Part shown: piece by piece, positions 6,848 through 14,187 of the stretch
Position numbering within the stretch: position 1 is the stretch's first letter
Layout of the letters: each line of letters opens with the position of its first letter
Source of the DNA: a virus
Direction: 5' to 3' (one strand)
IMG/VR virus record: IMGVR_UViG_3300046318_000354
Span: 1-52,078 of that record
Length of the DNA stretch: 52,078 nucleotides
The notes under the pieces: model-generated
The model's input: the letters and a program-made list of their open reading frames with translations, nothing else
The model's database searches: none
Told to the model about the DNA's origin: nothing
Translations under genes and position numbers: made by a program

Positions 6848-7420
6848 ATGGAACACGTTAATGAAACAAGAAAGGGTAACTACATTACAAGAACGTATTA
6901 CGATGAAAGTCCAGACAATCCAAGACATTGGGATAACCTAACTACAATGTTATGTTTTCATAACAGATATAGTTTAGGTGACAAGAATCATTATAAGTCC
7001 GATATATTCGGAGGTTGGGAAGATATGAAGACTAAACTTGTTGATACGGAAGACGTACACACGATTTTACCTTTGTACCTATACGACCATAGTGGAATTA
7101 CTATTAGTACAAGTCCGTTCGGTTGTGATTGGGATAGTGGTCAAGTTGGTTGGATATTCATTACTAACCAAACAATTAAGGAAGAAGGTATTGATGAAAG
7201 TAAAGTTGAGGAGTACCTTAAAAGTGACGTTGAGACCTACGACCAGTTTATACGAGGTGAAGTTTATGGATATAGAGTTTTCAAAGTAACTGAATGTTCA
7301 TTAGGTCACCAACACAAAGAAGAGTTGGATAGTTGTTGGGGACATTACGGGGAAGACGAGTGTATGAAAGAAGGAGTTAGTATTATGGAATACCACATAA
7401 AAGAAGAAGTAGTTGTGTAG
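6848..7420 (+). CDS. Conserved phage/plasmid hypothetical protein, 190 aa
   Basis: The pattern SPDNPRHWDNLTTMLCFHNRY-LGD, then HSGITISTSPFGCDWDSGQV and FIRGEVYGYRVF is one I associate with conserved hypothetical proteins of phages and conjugative elements. The region CDWDSGQVGWIF is the most conserved-looking part, and two late Cys lie in CSLGHQH...CWGHYGEDEC. The function is unknown. It is a single cassette with promoter and terminator. Confidence 0.8.
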   Translation: MEHVNETRKGNYITRTYYDESPDNPRHWDNLTTMLCFHNRYSLGDKNHYKSDIFGGWEDMKTKLVDTEDVHTILPLYLYDHSGITISTSPFGCDWDSGQVGWIFITNQTIKEEGIDESKVEEYLKSDVETYDQFIRGEVYGYRVFKVTECSLGHQHKEELDSCWGHYGEDECMKEGVSIMEYHIKEEVVV

Positions 7421-7443
7421 TAATACATAGGTTGATAAGGTGA

Positions 7444-7476
7444 AAGGGGGTGAACGAAAGTTCATCCCTTTTTTTA
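7444..7476 (+). terminator. Terminator after 7420
   Basis: AAGGGGGTGAAC-GAAA-GTTCATCCCTT plus T7. Confidence 0.9.
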
Positions 7477-7511
7477 TTACCAAGAACCAGATCCACCTGT
7501 CCCGGGATTAT

Positions 7512-7560
7512 GGATAATGTTTGGCTTCGGTTGTCATACATTTAAAGCCAAAGATTATTT
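7512..7560. repeat. Intergenic hairpin module 11
   Basis: GGATAATGTTTGGC and GCCAAAGATTATTT with a loop of about 20 bases. The surroundings hold AGATCC, CCCGGG and a GGTCTATCCAGAAATAGAC block shared with module 9. Confidence 0.75.
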
Positions 7561-7625
7561 CCCATCCAGATCCTGGTCTATCCAGAAATAGACTCAAAAA
7601 ATAATTTAAAAAAAACTAAATAAAA

Positions 7626-7657
7626 TTTGGTGAAATAAAATAGTTGTTATATCTTTG
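7626..7657 (+). promoter_or_regulatory. Promoter of 7677 gene
   Basis: TTTGGTGAAAT, 20-base spacer, TATCTTTG. Confidence 0.9.
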
Positions 7658-7676
7658 AGTTCTAAAATTAAAATTT

Positions 7677-7874
7677 ATGTTATTACCAAAGTATGAAGAA
7701 GTACCAGTTAAGTGTATCAAAGTAAGTTTCAAAGAAGACAAGTTCTATCACATTTTCTTACAAGATGAAACCGATGTTAGTAGTTGTATGTCTATAACTG
7801 ATGATATGGGTTTACCAGTTGACTTTAATGAATGGGACAATATCCTAATGTTTTTAAAATTTCAAACGAATTAA
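7677..7874 (+). CDS. Hypothetical protein, 65 aa
   Basis: This is a short soluble protein beginning MLLPKYEEVPVKC with an acidic middle and a hydrophobic end (EWDNILMFLKFQTN). The family is not recognised. It is a single cassette. Confidence 0.7.
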   Translation: MLLPKYEEVPVKCIKVSFKEDKFYHIFLQDETDVSSCMSITDDMGLPVDFNEWDNILMFLKFQTN

Positions 7875-7898
7875 TTTAGTAACCTTACTCATTTATGG

Positions 7899-7930
7899 AA
7901 ACCCTCGGGATTATATCTCGGGGGTTTTTT
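7899..7930 (+). terminator. Terminator after 7874
   Basis: ACCCTCGGGAT-TAT-ATCTCGGGGGT plus T6. Confidence 0.9.
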
Positions 7931-7972
7931 GTTTCCTGGATTCACAGTGGGACGGATCTGGTTCAGGTGAAA

Positions 7973-8015
7973 AATGTTTGGCTCGTAACACTGCAGGATT
8001 CAAGCCAAACATTAT
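7973..8015. repeat. Intergenic hairpin module 12
   Basis: AATGTTTGGC and GCCAAACATT are exact inverted arms with a 20-base loop that includes CTGCAG. AATGATCATTGTCCC follows. Confidence 0.8.
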
Positions 8016-8080
8016 GTCCCAGCTCCGAGCACAATGATCATTGTCCCGTAAAAAATAATTTAAAAAATATTATAAATAAA

Positions 8081-8112
8081 TTTGTGTGATATAAAATATT
8101 GTATTATCTTTG
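8081..8112 (+). promoter_or_regulatory. Promoter of 8136 gene
   Basis: TTTG, 20-base spacer, TATCTTTG. Confidence 0.85.
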
Positions 8113-8135
8113 TGGAACAAATAACAACAAGTACT

Positions 8136-8993
8136 ATGAGAGATCAAGATTCAAGAGTAGTAGAAATACTAAACAAGACAAATTTAAACTGGAACGTGAA
8201 GTCCGAAAAGGTTACCACGGAGTCTGGGATTTTATTAGATGGATATTCGGCATTAGTTCGTGAAGACACGAATGTACCATTATCAGTACGTAGTGAGTCG
8301 TATTACCCATATCAAAACTATGAGTTGGTTGAGTTGTTAGACCGTGTATCGGGATTAACTGGTTTGTCCATTCATAAAGGTGGTTTCTTTGGCGAAGGCC
8401 AAAAGGTATTCATTCAGTTGAAGTCGAATAACTTAAGAATAGGTAACGACCGAGTTGAAGGGTTCCTAACTGGAATCAACAGCTTCGATGGTACAACATC
8501 TTTGGCCTTTGGCCCAAGTAATATTACTATCAGTTGCCAAAACAAATTCTTTGCTGCATTCCGTGAAATGCAATCCAAGGTTAGACACACTAAGAATATG
8601 GTGGTGAAGATTGATGAGATTTGCAAAAGGCTTGAAGGTGTGTTGGATGAGGAGAAGATTGTATTCGATAATATCCTTAAGCTGAGCGAAACGAGGTTCG
8701 ACGATATCATTAAGGATAGAGTTACACGTGAACTATTCGGCATCAACAAAGATGTGGACTTAAAGGATATGGATGCTATCAGTGGCGTAACACGCAATAA
8801 GCTGAGCCGTTTCTATGTGGATTTAAATGGTGAGTTGCAAGGTAAGGGTGATAACCTATGGGGACTATTCTCTGGTATTACAAAATACACCACACATAGC
8901 CTTAGCAAAAACGATAACACGGAGGCCAAAATGTTTGGCGTGTATGGTAAGAGAGAATTAAGCATATTCAACAAGCTGACTGAGCTTGTATAA
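8136..8993 (+). CDS. DUF932 family protein, 285 aa
   Basis: It resembles the DUF932 'phage/plasmid-like' family: YSALVREDTNVPLSVRSESY, then NYELVELLDRV, GGFFGEGQKVFIQL, a central SFDGTTSLAFGPSNI, CQNKFF and RHTKNM. Members are common in phages and plasmids, often in early or anti-restriction regions, but I know of no proven activity. The start MRDQDSRVVE is chosen because the longer frame begins inside the promoter. Codon use is a little less AT-biased than its neighbours, and it holds the module words TTTGGCC and AATGTTTGGC. A structured stretch and a terminator follow. Confidence 0.85.
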   Translation: MRDQDSRVVEILNKTNLNWNVKSEKVTTESGILLDGYSALVREDTNVPLSVRSESYYPYQNYELVELLDRVSGLTGLSIHKGGFFGEGQKVFIQLKSNNLRIGNDRVEGFLTGINSFDGTTSLAFGPSNITISCQNKFFAAFREMQSKVRHTKNMVVKIDEICKRLEGVLDEEKIVFDNILKLSETRFDDIIKDRVTRELFGINKDVDLKDMDAISGVTRNKLSRFYVDLNGELQGKGDNLWGLFSGITKYTTHSLSKNDNTEAKMFGVYGKRELSIFNKLTELV

Positions 8994-9019
8994 CATATTA
9001 GGTTGGGAGAGGAATATTT

Positions 9020-9198
9020 AAAACACTCTGTTGTCATAGAGTGTGAAGAGTAAGAATAGTATACGAATGGAATCCCAAGACAATGCCCAAGTTGCGTTTT
9101 CGCATTCGTATTACGAGTAAGGTGGTTCCTTGAAAAGCATAACACCTATTCTTATTAAAGACTGACATAGTGGAAAGACATTAAGGGGTCAAAGTGTA
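9020..9198 (+). ncRNA. Candidate structured RNA downstream of the DUF932 gene
   Basis: This 200-base stretch has no gene but several exact stems: ACACTCT/AGAGTGT (9023-9044), ATACGAATG/CATTCGTAT (9061-9111) and AGGTG/CACCT (9120-9147). An outer TAAGAATAG/CTATTCTTA (9051-9154) encloses them and overlaps the last by two bases, so those two may be alternatives. It would be transcribed with the DUF932 gene and ends at the 9201 terminator. No known RNA family is recognised. Confidence 0.5.
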
Positions 9199-9200
9199 GA

Positions 9201-9236
9201 AAACCTTTCGGAGTAGTCAACCGAAAGGTTTTTTTA
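9201..9236 (+). terminator. Terminator after the DUF932/structured RNA unit
   Basis: AAACCTTTCGG and CCGAAAGGTTT form an 11-bp stem with a T run. Confidence 0.9.
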
Positions 9237-9272
9237 TGCCTGGAAGATTCTCCGGCACAGTGGCACTGGTAA

Positions 9273-9366
9273 ATTATGTTTGGCTCGAATAATGGTTTTG
9301 TTTAACGATTAGTTCTGAAGGTTAAACAATCCATAAACATTATGTTTGGCCAAGCCAATCATTATT
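9273..9366. repeat. Intergenic hairpin module 13 (double)
   Basis: ATTATGTTTGGC occurs at 9273 and again at 9339. The second copy forms a tight hairpin, CATTATGTTTGGC-CAA-GCCAATCATTATT. GTTTAACGATT and GGTTAAACAATC form another inverted pair inside. CCAGGTGATCCC follows. Confidence 0.8.
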
Positions 9367-9421
9367 GTCCAGGTGATCCCTGAACCAGGATGAAAAAAAA
9401 AATAAAAAAAACTAAATAATA

Positions 9422-9453
9422 TTTGGTGAAATAAAATATTCGTTATATCTTTG
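9422..9453 (+). promoter_or_regulatory. Promoter of 9474 operon
   Basis: TTTGGTGAAAT, 20-base spacer, TATCTTTG. Confidence 0.9.
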
Positions 9454-9473
9454 AGGAAACAAAAAAGAAAAAT

Positions 9474-9671
9474 ATGGACTACAAAATTTTAACATCAAGT
9501 AATTCACACACATTAACTGAAAATGTGAGGTTATTAATTAGTGAGGGATGGGAACCAGTAGGTTCACACCAAGTGGTTATCACACATTCACAAAATAGAT
9601 TTAGAGGTACACAACAAATGGATACCTTACACGAAACTGAATATTCTCAAACCTTAATAAAAAGAAACTAA
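9474..9671 (+). CDS. DUF1737-like protein, 65 aa
   Basis: The pattern MDYKILTSSNSHTLTENV-LLISEGWEPVGSHQV fits the DUF1737 family of small proteins ('YKIL...L...V...L..GWEPiG'). Function is unknown. It is first of three tightly spaced genes (gaps of 1 and -1 bases). Confidence 0.75.
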   Translation: MDYKILTSSNSHTLTENVRLLISEGWEPVGSHQVVITHSQNRFRGTQQMDTLHETEYSQTLIKRN

Positions 9672-9672
9672 G

Positions 9673-9891
9673 ATGATAAAGTCAATCGAAGAAAAACAAA
9701 TACAAATCGAAATCGATTTAACTGGACCAGATGGAAATGTATTTTACCTAATCGCTCAAGGTGGTAGGTTTTGTAAACAATTAGGTTTGAACTCGGAGGT
9801 ATTCACTCGTCGAATGATGAGTGGTGATTACGAAAATGCGATAAGTGTATTCGAGGAATATTTTGGTCACATTGTAACATTATATAGATAA
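9673..9891 (+). CDS. Conserved small phage protein 'DLTGPDGN', 72 aa
   Basis: IDLTGPDGNVFYLIAQGGRF followed by QLGL and MMSGDYENAISVFEEYFG is a pattern I recall from small conserved hypothetical proteins in phages of several hosts. No activity is known to me. It overlaps the next gene by one base (TAATG). Confidence 0.75.
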   Translation: MIKSIEEKQIQIEIDLTGPDGNVFYLIAQGGRFCKQLGLNSEVFTRRMMSGDYENAISVFEEYFGHIVTLYR

Positions 9892-10091
9892 TGGATAATT
9901 TTTTAAAACCTTATATGGTAGGGGACAACCCCCAAGTAAAAGAATCAATCATCGGGACACTTTCGGTGATTGATGTTAAGTGGAACTACGAATTCATTGG
10001 TGGTAAACCAGAACGAATGAAAGTTATCTATCGAATAAAAAAGATGGGTTATGTACACATTAACGGATTATATGTAAAAACAATTAAATAA
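9891..10091 (+). CDS. Hypothetical protein, 66 aa
   Basis: This is a small, mildly basic beta-rich protein (IIGTLSVIDVKWNYEFIGG...MKVIYRIKKMGYVHI), not recognised. It is the last gene of the 9474 unit. Its stop codon directly abuts the -33 box of the next promoter, with no module or terminator between. Confidence 0.7.
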   Translation: MDNFLKPYMVGDNPQVKESIIGTLSVIDVKWNYEFIGGKPERMKVIYRIKKMGYVHINGLYVKTIK

Positions 10092-10093
10092 CA

Positions 10094-10125
10094 TTTGGTG
10101 AAATAATATATTTGTTATATCTTTG
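10094..10125 (+). promoter_or_regulatory. Promoter of 10149 operon
   Basis: TTTGGTGAAAT, 20-base spacer, TATCTTTG, two bases after the preceding stop codon. Confidence 0.9.
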
Positions 10126-10148
10126 TACCGAACTAAAAAAAATTAATT

Positions 10149-10349
10149 ATGACCAGATTTGAAGTATTAAGTCCAGACGGGTTTACGATTGAGTTCGATA
10201 AGCCGTATTACACATCAAAAGAAAAGGCGTTTGAAGCTTTTGATAAGTGGAAAGAACGATATAAGACACAGGGGTATTATAGTTCTAACCAATATGGTAG
10301 AATACCTTTGGACGATTTAGAAGATTATGTGAGTGTTCGTGAACTTTAA
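10149..10349 (+). CDS. Conserved small protein, 66 aa
   Basis: FEVLSPDGFTIEFDKPYYTS, then AFDKWKERYKTQGYYSS and GRIPLDDL form a recognisable small conserved hypothetical found in phages. No activity is known to me. It is followed after 12 bases by the gene at 10362. Confidence 0.75.
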   Translation: MTRFEVLSPDGFTIEFDKPYYTSKEKAFEAFDKWKERYKTQGYYSSNQYGRIPLDDLEDYVSVREL

Positions 10350-10361
10350 AAAAATATAAAG

Positions 10362-10622
10362 ATGAGTACATTTGATTTTTATATAGACACAAAGGTTACG
10401 ACCTGGTATCGTACACCATTTGAGATTGAAGCTGATTCAATAGAAGAAGCTCGTAAGTTAGCTATCGCTTTCCGTGAGAGAGGTGATAATACTGAATTAT
10501 CGTGGGAACAAATTGATGACACCATTGAGGGTATGACTCCTGGTGATAATCAAGGACAACCTACGGAAGAGTTGTATGACGAGGGTGGTAATATAATTTG
10601 GGATAACCTTGAAGTCAAATAG
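10362..10622 (+). CDS. Hypothetical protein, 86 aa
   Basis: TKVTTWYRTPFEIEADSIEEARKLA resembles the small beta-alpha-beta 'W-R-F/Y-E-V-A-S-EEA' domains common in phage small proteins. The C-terminal half is acidic. Second gene of the 10149 unit; function unknown. Confidence 0.7.
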   Translation: MSTFDFYIDTKVTTWYRTPFEIEADSIEEARKLAIAFRERGDNTELSWEQIDDTIEGMTPGDNQGQPTEELYDEGGNIIWDNLEVK

Positions 10623-10693
10623 TGTTGACATTATAAAATAGATAATGTATATTTTATAAATTTGTGTTCATAATTTGTGTTTGAAGTGTTCAA

Positions 10694-10727
10694 AAGGGAG
10701 TGGTAGAAATATCATTCCCTTTTTTTA
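10694..10727 (+). terminator. Terminator after 10622
   Basis: AAGGGAGTG and CATTCCCTT pair around GTAGAAATAT, plus T7. Confidence 0.85.
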
Positions 10728-10762
10728 TGCTCAAGAAGATCTGGGCACAGTGGCACAGGAGA

Positions 10763-10834
10763 GATAATGTTTGGCTTTACCTTCCGACGCTGTGGGCCCT
10801 GAAGTGAATTTGTTTGGCCGAGCCAATCATTATT
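10763..10834. repeat. Intergenic hairpin module 14 (double)
   Basis: GATAATGTTTGGC at 10763, then TTTGTTTGGC-CGA-GCCAATCATTATT at 10809-10834. AAGATCTGGGCACAG lies before; TGATCACCAGTTACCGG and CCCAGG follow. Confidence 0.8.
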
Positions 10835-10901
10835 CGACTGGCTGATCACCAGTTACCGGTATTTCCCAGGAAAAAATAATTTAAAAAAAATTAAATAATA
10901 T

Positions 10902-10932
10902 TTTGTGGAATGAATATTTCTTTTTACCTTTG
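10902..10932 (+). promoter_or_regulatory. Promoter of 10958 gene
   Basis: TTTGTGGAATG, 19-base spacer, TACCTTTG. Confidence 0.85.
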
Positions 10933-10957
10933 TCAAGAACAAAAAAACAAAAAGATT

Positions 10958-11206
10958 ATGTCAAATTTAAAAGAACAAGAAGTTAACACACACTGGACTA
11001 AGGTCGCTAAGAAAGTGTTAGAGGGAAAAACTATTGTAGAAGTTCGTTACCTCAATGATGAAGAAATGGAAATGATGGGTTGGTATAAAAGACCTGTATG
11101 TTTCCAGTTAAATGATGGTACAAATTGTATCTTATCAATGGACGACGAGGGTAATGATGGTGGGGTTTTATTTTACGGAACTAATGGAGTTCTACCCACA
11201 TTATAA
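10958..11206 (+). CDS. Conserved small phage protein, 82 aa
   Basis: The pattern EGKTIVEVRYLNDEEMEMMGW, then CFQLNDGT and DDEGNDGGVLF is familiar from small phage-borne conserved hypotheticals. Start MSNLKEQEV is used because the longer frame begins inside the promoter. Function unknown. Confidence 0.75.
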   Translation: MSNLKEQEVNTHWTKVAKKVLEGKTIVEVRYLNDEEMEMMGWYKRPVCFQLNDGTNCILSMDDEGNDGGVLFYGTNGVLPTL

Positions 11207-11243
11207 CAACATATAAAAAAGTTTAAAAAAAAACTAAAATAAA

Positions 11244-11275
11244 TTTGTTGGAATAAAAATAAAGTTATACCTTTG
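11244..11275 (+). promoter_or_regulatory. Promoter of 11339 gene
   Basis: TTTGTTGGAAT, 20-base spacer, TACCTTTG. A long leader carries CGGGGACAGG...CTGAACAA. Confidence 0.85.
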
Positions 11276-11338
11276 TTAAAACAATTTAAAAAAACTATTA
11301 ATCCAAAACGGGGACAGGTTTCTGAACAAAATTTAAGT

Positions 11339-12085
11339 ATGGGACACGTACAATTATTAGGTAAGAAAGTAAACGAAGTTTATTCTACCAAAGATTACAA
11401 CAAGTTCAAATTTCGTGGTGACAATCGTATTGTTAAAGACTCACACGTAAGAGGTTTAGTCGAGAATATGAGAGAACGAGGTTGGGAGCCAGGTTCGTAT
11501 GTAGTTATCAACGAAAAGGGTGAAGTCATTGATGGACAACACCGAGTGAAGGCGGCTATCCAAGTGGGTATTCCAGTTCACTACACCATTGAGAAAAAAG
11601 CGGGGTTTGAAACTATCCGTAACCTTAACCGAAACCAAAAGAATTGGGCTATTACTGACCACATTCACGGATTCGTTGAGGAGAACAATCCTCACTACAT
11701 TAAGTTGAACAACTTTATTAAGGAGTACAAAGACCTTAAAGTTACTGAATGTATGATGTTATGTAAGAATTCATTTTCATCAGTTCCTCGTAATGAGTTT
11801 GAGAGTGGTAACTTTACTACTCGTGATATGACCAAGGCGAGATTATGGGGTGATTATATTATGTCACTTAAACCATTCTTTAAAGGTTACAATCGTTCAA
11901 TCTTTGTAAGAGCTCTTGTTAAAGTATTATCAAAGAAACCAGAATTCAACTTTGATAAGTTCTTACACAAAGTTCAATTACGACCAAACTTAATTACTAT
12001 GTGTGGTACGGTTGAACAATATGTCGCGATGATTGAGGAGTTATATAACTTCGGAAGTCGTGATAAAATCAATTTGAGATTCTAA
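11339..12085 (+). CDS. ParB-like nuclease-domain protein, 248 aa
   Basis: Residues about 35-85 match the ParB/sulfiredoxin fold: VKDSHVRGLVENMRERGW, then VVINEKGEVIDGQHRVKAA, where GQHR is the signature of the family's NTP-binding site. ParB N-terminal domains bind CTP, and some phage versions are nucleases or regulators. The C-terminal half (CMMLCKNSFSS..., FVRALVKVL) is not recognised. The start is the ATG giving MGHVQLLG; the longer frame begins inside the -7 box. The transcript has the CGGGGACAGG leader, so it may share a control with the genes at 3153 and 15082. Confidence 0.85.
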   Translation: MGHVQLLGKKVNEVYSTKDYNKFKFRGDNRIVKDSHVRGLVENMRERGWEPGSYVVINEKGEVIDGQHRVKAAIQVGIPVHYTIEKKAGFETIRNLNRNQKNWAITDHIHGFVEENNPHYIKLNNFIKEYKDLKVTECMMLCKNSFSSVPRNEFESGNFTTRDMTKARLWGDYIMSLKPFFKGYNRSIFVRALVKVLSKKPEFNFDKFLHKVQLRPNLITMCGTVEQYVAMIEELYNFGSRDKINLRF

Positions 12086-12113
12086 GATTTGGGTTAATAG
12101 GTTGGTTAGTAAA

Positions 12114-12145
12114 TTGGGTGGACTTCGGTTCACCCTTTTTATTTT
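12114..12145 (+). terminator. Terminator after 12085
   Basis: GGGTGGAC-TTCG-GTTCACCC stem plus T5. Confidence 0.85.
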
Positions 12146-12187
12146 GTAATACCTGGGAGAAATGATCTGGGTCGAAGGAACCTGTCG

Positions 12188-12200
12188 TATAATGTTTGGC
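12188..12200. repeat. Single module arm 15
   Basis: TATAATGTTTGGC with no clear right arm; CCTGGG and TGATCTGGG lie just before, as in full modules. The promoter of the 12285 gene follows directly. Confidence 0.65.
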
Positions 12201-12227
12201 CCACAATGTGAATAAATAAAAAAAAGT

Positions 12228-12258
12228 TTTGTAGTTATCAACATTTGTTGTATCTTTG
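12228..12258 (+). promoter_or_regulatory. Promoter of 12285 gene
   Basis: TTTG, 19-base spacer, TATCTTTG. It lacks the GGTGGAAT extension typical of this region and looks like a plain host promoter. Confidence 0.85.
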
Positions 12259-12284
12259 CACCACGAAAAACAAACAACAGTATT

Positions 12285-12527
12285 ATGATTAAGAAATTGT
12301 CGAAGAGTCAGATGTTGAGAATGTTTGACCACACCACTAAGTTGTATTCTAAAATACAATTGAGTGACAACAAGAAGTATTATGAGAAGTATGTTTCCAG
12401 GGACAAGGAGAACTGGGAATTAGTTGGTAAGTTAGAATCATTTAATGAAGTATTGTTGAGCCAACAAGAACTAATAGATAATAACTATAAGAACTTGTTT
12501 AACAAGATTATTTCGAGAAAAGACTAA
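12285..12527 (+). CDS. Basic helical protein, 80 aa
   Basis: Lys-rich and helical throughout (MIKKLSKSQMLRMFDHTTKL; YYEKYVSRDKENWELVGKL), with no recognised family. Its promoter differs from that of its neighbours, so it may be expressed at another time. Confidence 0.7.
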   Translation: MIKKLSKSQMLRMFDHTTKLYSKIQLSDNKKYYEKYVSRDKENWELVGKLESFNEVLLSQQELIDNNYKNLFNKIISRKD

Positions 12528-12564
12528 TAGTGTTTTTGGATTAGTAAGTTTTATTGTTCAGGAG

Positions 12565-12594
12565 ACCTCACCAGAAATGGTGGGGTTTTTATTT
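12565..12594 (+). terminator. Terminator after 12527
   Basis: CCTCACC-AGAAAT-GGTGGGG plus T5. Confidence 0.85.
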
Positions 12595-12629
12595 GCCCAT
12601 AACTGGCAATGATCTGCACAGCACAGTGA

Positions 12630-12771
12630 ATTATGTTTGGCCATCGTAACTACTTGATTATCAATAAAAGTCTTGGGCCAATCATTATCGGGTGCTGTTG
12701 CCAGCGCAGATCGGCTGAAATCTGCGCAGCAATTTGGCTGAATTATGCGCAATTGGTGGCCAAACATTATT
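12630..12771. repeat. Intergenic hairpin module 16 (double, GC-rich)
   Basis: ATTATGTTTGGC (12630), GGGCCAATCATTAT (12675) and GGCCAAACATTATT (12758). Between the last two are GCGCAGATC and TCTGCGC, themselves inverted, and ATGCGCAAT. CCCAGGTGATCCCGG follows. Confidence 0.75.
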
Positions 12772-12829
12772 ACCCAGGTGATCCCGGAACTTCACCGGTG
12801 AAAAAAACTTTAATTATTTTTAAATATTA

Positions 12830-12861
12830 TTTGGTGGAATAAAAATTCTTTTATATCTTTG
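12830..12861 (+). promoter_or_regulatory. Promoter of 12884 gene
   Basis: TTTGGTGGAAT, 20-base spacer, TATCTTTG; leader TACCGAACAAATAAAACAAA. Confidence 0.9.
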
Positions 12862-12883
12862 TACCGAACAAATAAAACAAATT

Positions 12884-13642
12884 ATGATTTACAAAAACAT
12901 CACACAAGCAAAGAAGTCTACAGGACTATCTTATTTAGGTATGGTTAACAACTCTACCAAACACGAAAAAGCGTACAAGTTCGATGAACTGGTATACACT
13001 CTATACTTAGCTCCCGCTAAAATGAGTGGGTACGAAGTTTGTCCGATGAGAACAAAGGAATGTACATTGTTATGTCTGAATGAATCAGGTCGTAATAAGA
13101 TGGACACTCACAAAAACACGATTAACAATTCACGTATTAAAAAGACTAAATTGTTTTTCGAAGAACGTGAGTTTTTTATGAAGTGGTTAATCGATGATAT
13201 TACCAACGCTAAAAAGAAGGCTAATGATCTGGGATATCACTTTAGTGTTCGTCTGAATAATACGTCCGATATCTCCCCCGAATCCTTTTACTTATCAATT
13301 GATGGGGTTAATAAAAACATCCTTGAAATATTTCCCGATGTTCAATTCTACGATTATACAAAAGTACCTAATCGAATGAGGTTGAAAATGAAATACCCTA
13401 ACTACGATTTGACCTTTTCATTTAGTGGTAATAATATGGACGATTGTTTCAAAATGTTACAAAACAATATTAGGGTGGCGATGGTGTTCGATAAAGTTCC
13501 CACGTCTTACAATGGTTACGAAGTTATCGATGGTGACCAATACGATATGAGGTATAGGGATGAACCTAATGTGATAGTCGGTTTGAAGTTCAAACGTGTA
13601 CGAAACAAACTGGATAAACAATATAAGTTCGTAATACAATAA
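12884..13642 (+). CDS. GP88-like phage protein, 252 aa
   Basis: It resembles the phage 'gene product 88' family: YTLYLAPAKMSGYEVCPMRT, CTLLCLNESGR, NTINNSRIKKTKLFFEE, then FSVRLNNTSDISPESF and VQFYDYTKVPNRM, closing with DGDQYDMRYRDE and GLKFKRVRNK. The four early Cys (CPMRTKEC...LLC) could bind metal. The biochemical function is not known to me. The protein appears complete. Confidence 0.8.
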   Translation: MIYKNITQAKKSTGLSYLGMVNNSTKHEKAYKFDELVYTLYLAPAKMSGYEVCPMRTKECTLLCLNESGRNKMDTHKNTINNSRIKKTKLFFEEREFFMKWLIDDITNAKKKANDLGYHFSVRLNNTSDISPESFYLSIDGVNKNILEIFPDVQFYDYTKVPNRMRLKMKYPNYDLTFSFSGNNMDDCFKMLQNNIRVAMVFDKVPTSYNGYEVIDGDQYDMRYRDEPNVIVGLKFKRVRNKLDKQYKFVIQ

Positions 13643-13649
13643 TACAAGA

Positions 13650-13671
13650 AACCCCGAAAGGGGTTTTTTTA
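13650..13671 (+). terminator. Terminator after 13642
   Basis: ACCCC-GAAA-GGGGT plus T7. Confidence 0.85.
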
Positions 13672-13706
13672 TGCTCTGAAGTTGCGCACAGTGGCGCTGT
13701 ATACAA

Positions 13707-13785
13707 TTTGTTTGGCCCGTAAGTAATACGGCCAATCATTATTTTCAGGTGCGTCTTCTGTGAAGGTAAGGGCCAAAGATTATTA
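13707..13785. repeat. Intergenic hairpin module 17 (double)
   Basis: TTTGTTTGGCCCGTAAGTAATACGGCCAATC pairs CCGTA/TACGG inside the arms. GCCAATCATTATT is at 13731 and a further right arm GGCCAAAGATTATTA at 13771. GATGATCTGCGC and CCCAGG follow. Confidence 0.75.
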
Positions 13786-13844
13786 GGGATGATCTGCGCC
13801 GTGCCCAGGAAAATAAAATAGTTTGAAAAAAAATAAAATATTAT

Positions 13845-13875
13845 TTTGTGGAATGGAATATTTGTTATATCTTTG
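13845..13875 (+). promoter_or_regulatory. Promoter of 13900 gene
   Basis: TTTGTGGAATGG, 19-base spacer, TATCTTTG; leader TACCGAACAAAAAACAAA. Confidence 0.9.
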
Positions 13876-13899
13876 TACCGAACAAAAAACAAAAATACT

Positions 13900-14130
13900 A
13901 TGAGTATCGAAATCAAATCAAACCAGTACATCCCCAGAAATGGGAGAAGTCTTGCAAGTGGAATGCCTGCTTGTGCAACTTATTACTACTTCGTTAATGA
14001 GAACGGAAAGGTATTAGATAAGAACACCTTAAAACCTTACAGAGGTAAGGAGATGACCAGGTACGCAATGTACTCCAAAGAAGGAGCTGAAAATTATTTA
14101 GAAAAAATTAAAAATAATTTGGTGAAATGA
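13900..14130 (+). CDS. Hypothetical protein, 76 aa
   Basis: Start MSIEIKSNQYIPRNG lies 24 bases after the -7 box. It has a basic N-terminal half (NGRSLASGMPACATYYYF) and a helical C-terminus (KEGAENYLEKIKNNL). Not recognised. Its last codons and stop (TTG GTG AAA TGA) form the -33 box of the next promoter. Confidence 0.7.
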   Translation: MSIEIKSNQYIPRNGRSLASGMPACATYYYFVNENGKVLDKNTLKPYRGKEMTRYAMYSKEGAENYLEKIKNNLVK

Positions 14131-14149
14131 AATAATTGTTTTACCTTTG
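14118..14149 (+). promoter_or_regulatory. Promoter of 14188 gene, overlapping the upstream stop
   Basis: TTTGGTGAAATG (containing the preceding TGA stop), 20-base spacer, TACCTTTG. Confidence 0.85.
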
Positions 14150-14187
14150 TAAACGAAATCAATTACTAATTAATAAATTCAAACAAA

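Larger units (their letters stand above)
10623..10957. other. Intergenic region
   Basis: It holds an AT-rich tract with a TTTG/TATATT-like pattern around 10640-10665 but no gene after it, then a terminator (10694), a double module (10763-10834) and the promoter of the 10958 gene. Confidence 0.5.
12528..12883. other. Intergenic region with long GC-richer module
   Basis: It contains a terminator, the largest module of the arm (12630-12771) and the promoter of the 12884 gene. The open frames on both strands at 12558-12842 run through palindromic repeats and are probably not genes. Confidence 0.5.

Noticed and set aside
8414-9145. Minus-strand open frames opposite the DUF932 gene and the structured RNA
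   Set aside because: They mirror a well-supported coding gene; the second also spans non-coding stems.
12558-12842. Two overlapping open frames on opposite strands in the GC-richer gap
   Set aside because: Both lie in inverted repeats of module 16, which gives open frames on both strands by symmetry.
900-13815. Treating the module hairpins as integron attC sites
   Set aside because: The arms do not carry the GTTRRRY / RYYYAAC ends of attC and no integrase gene is visible in the window; only the layout is similar.
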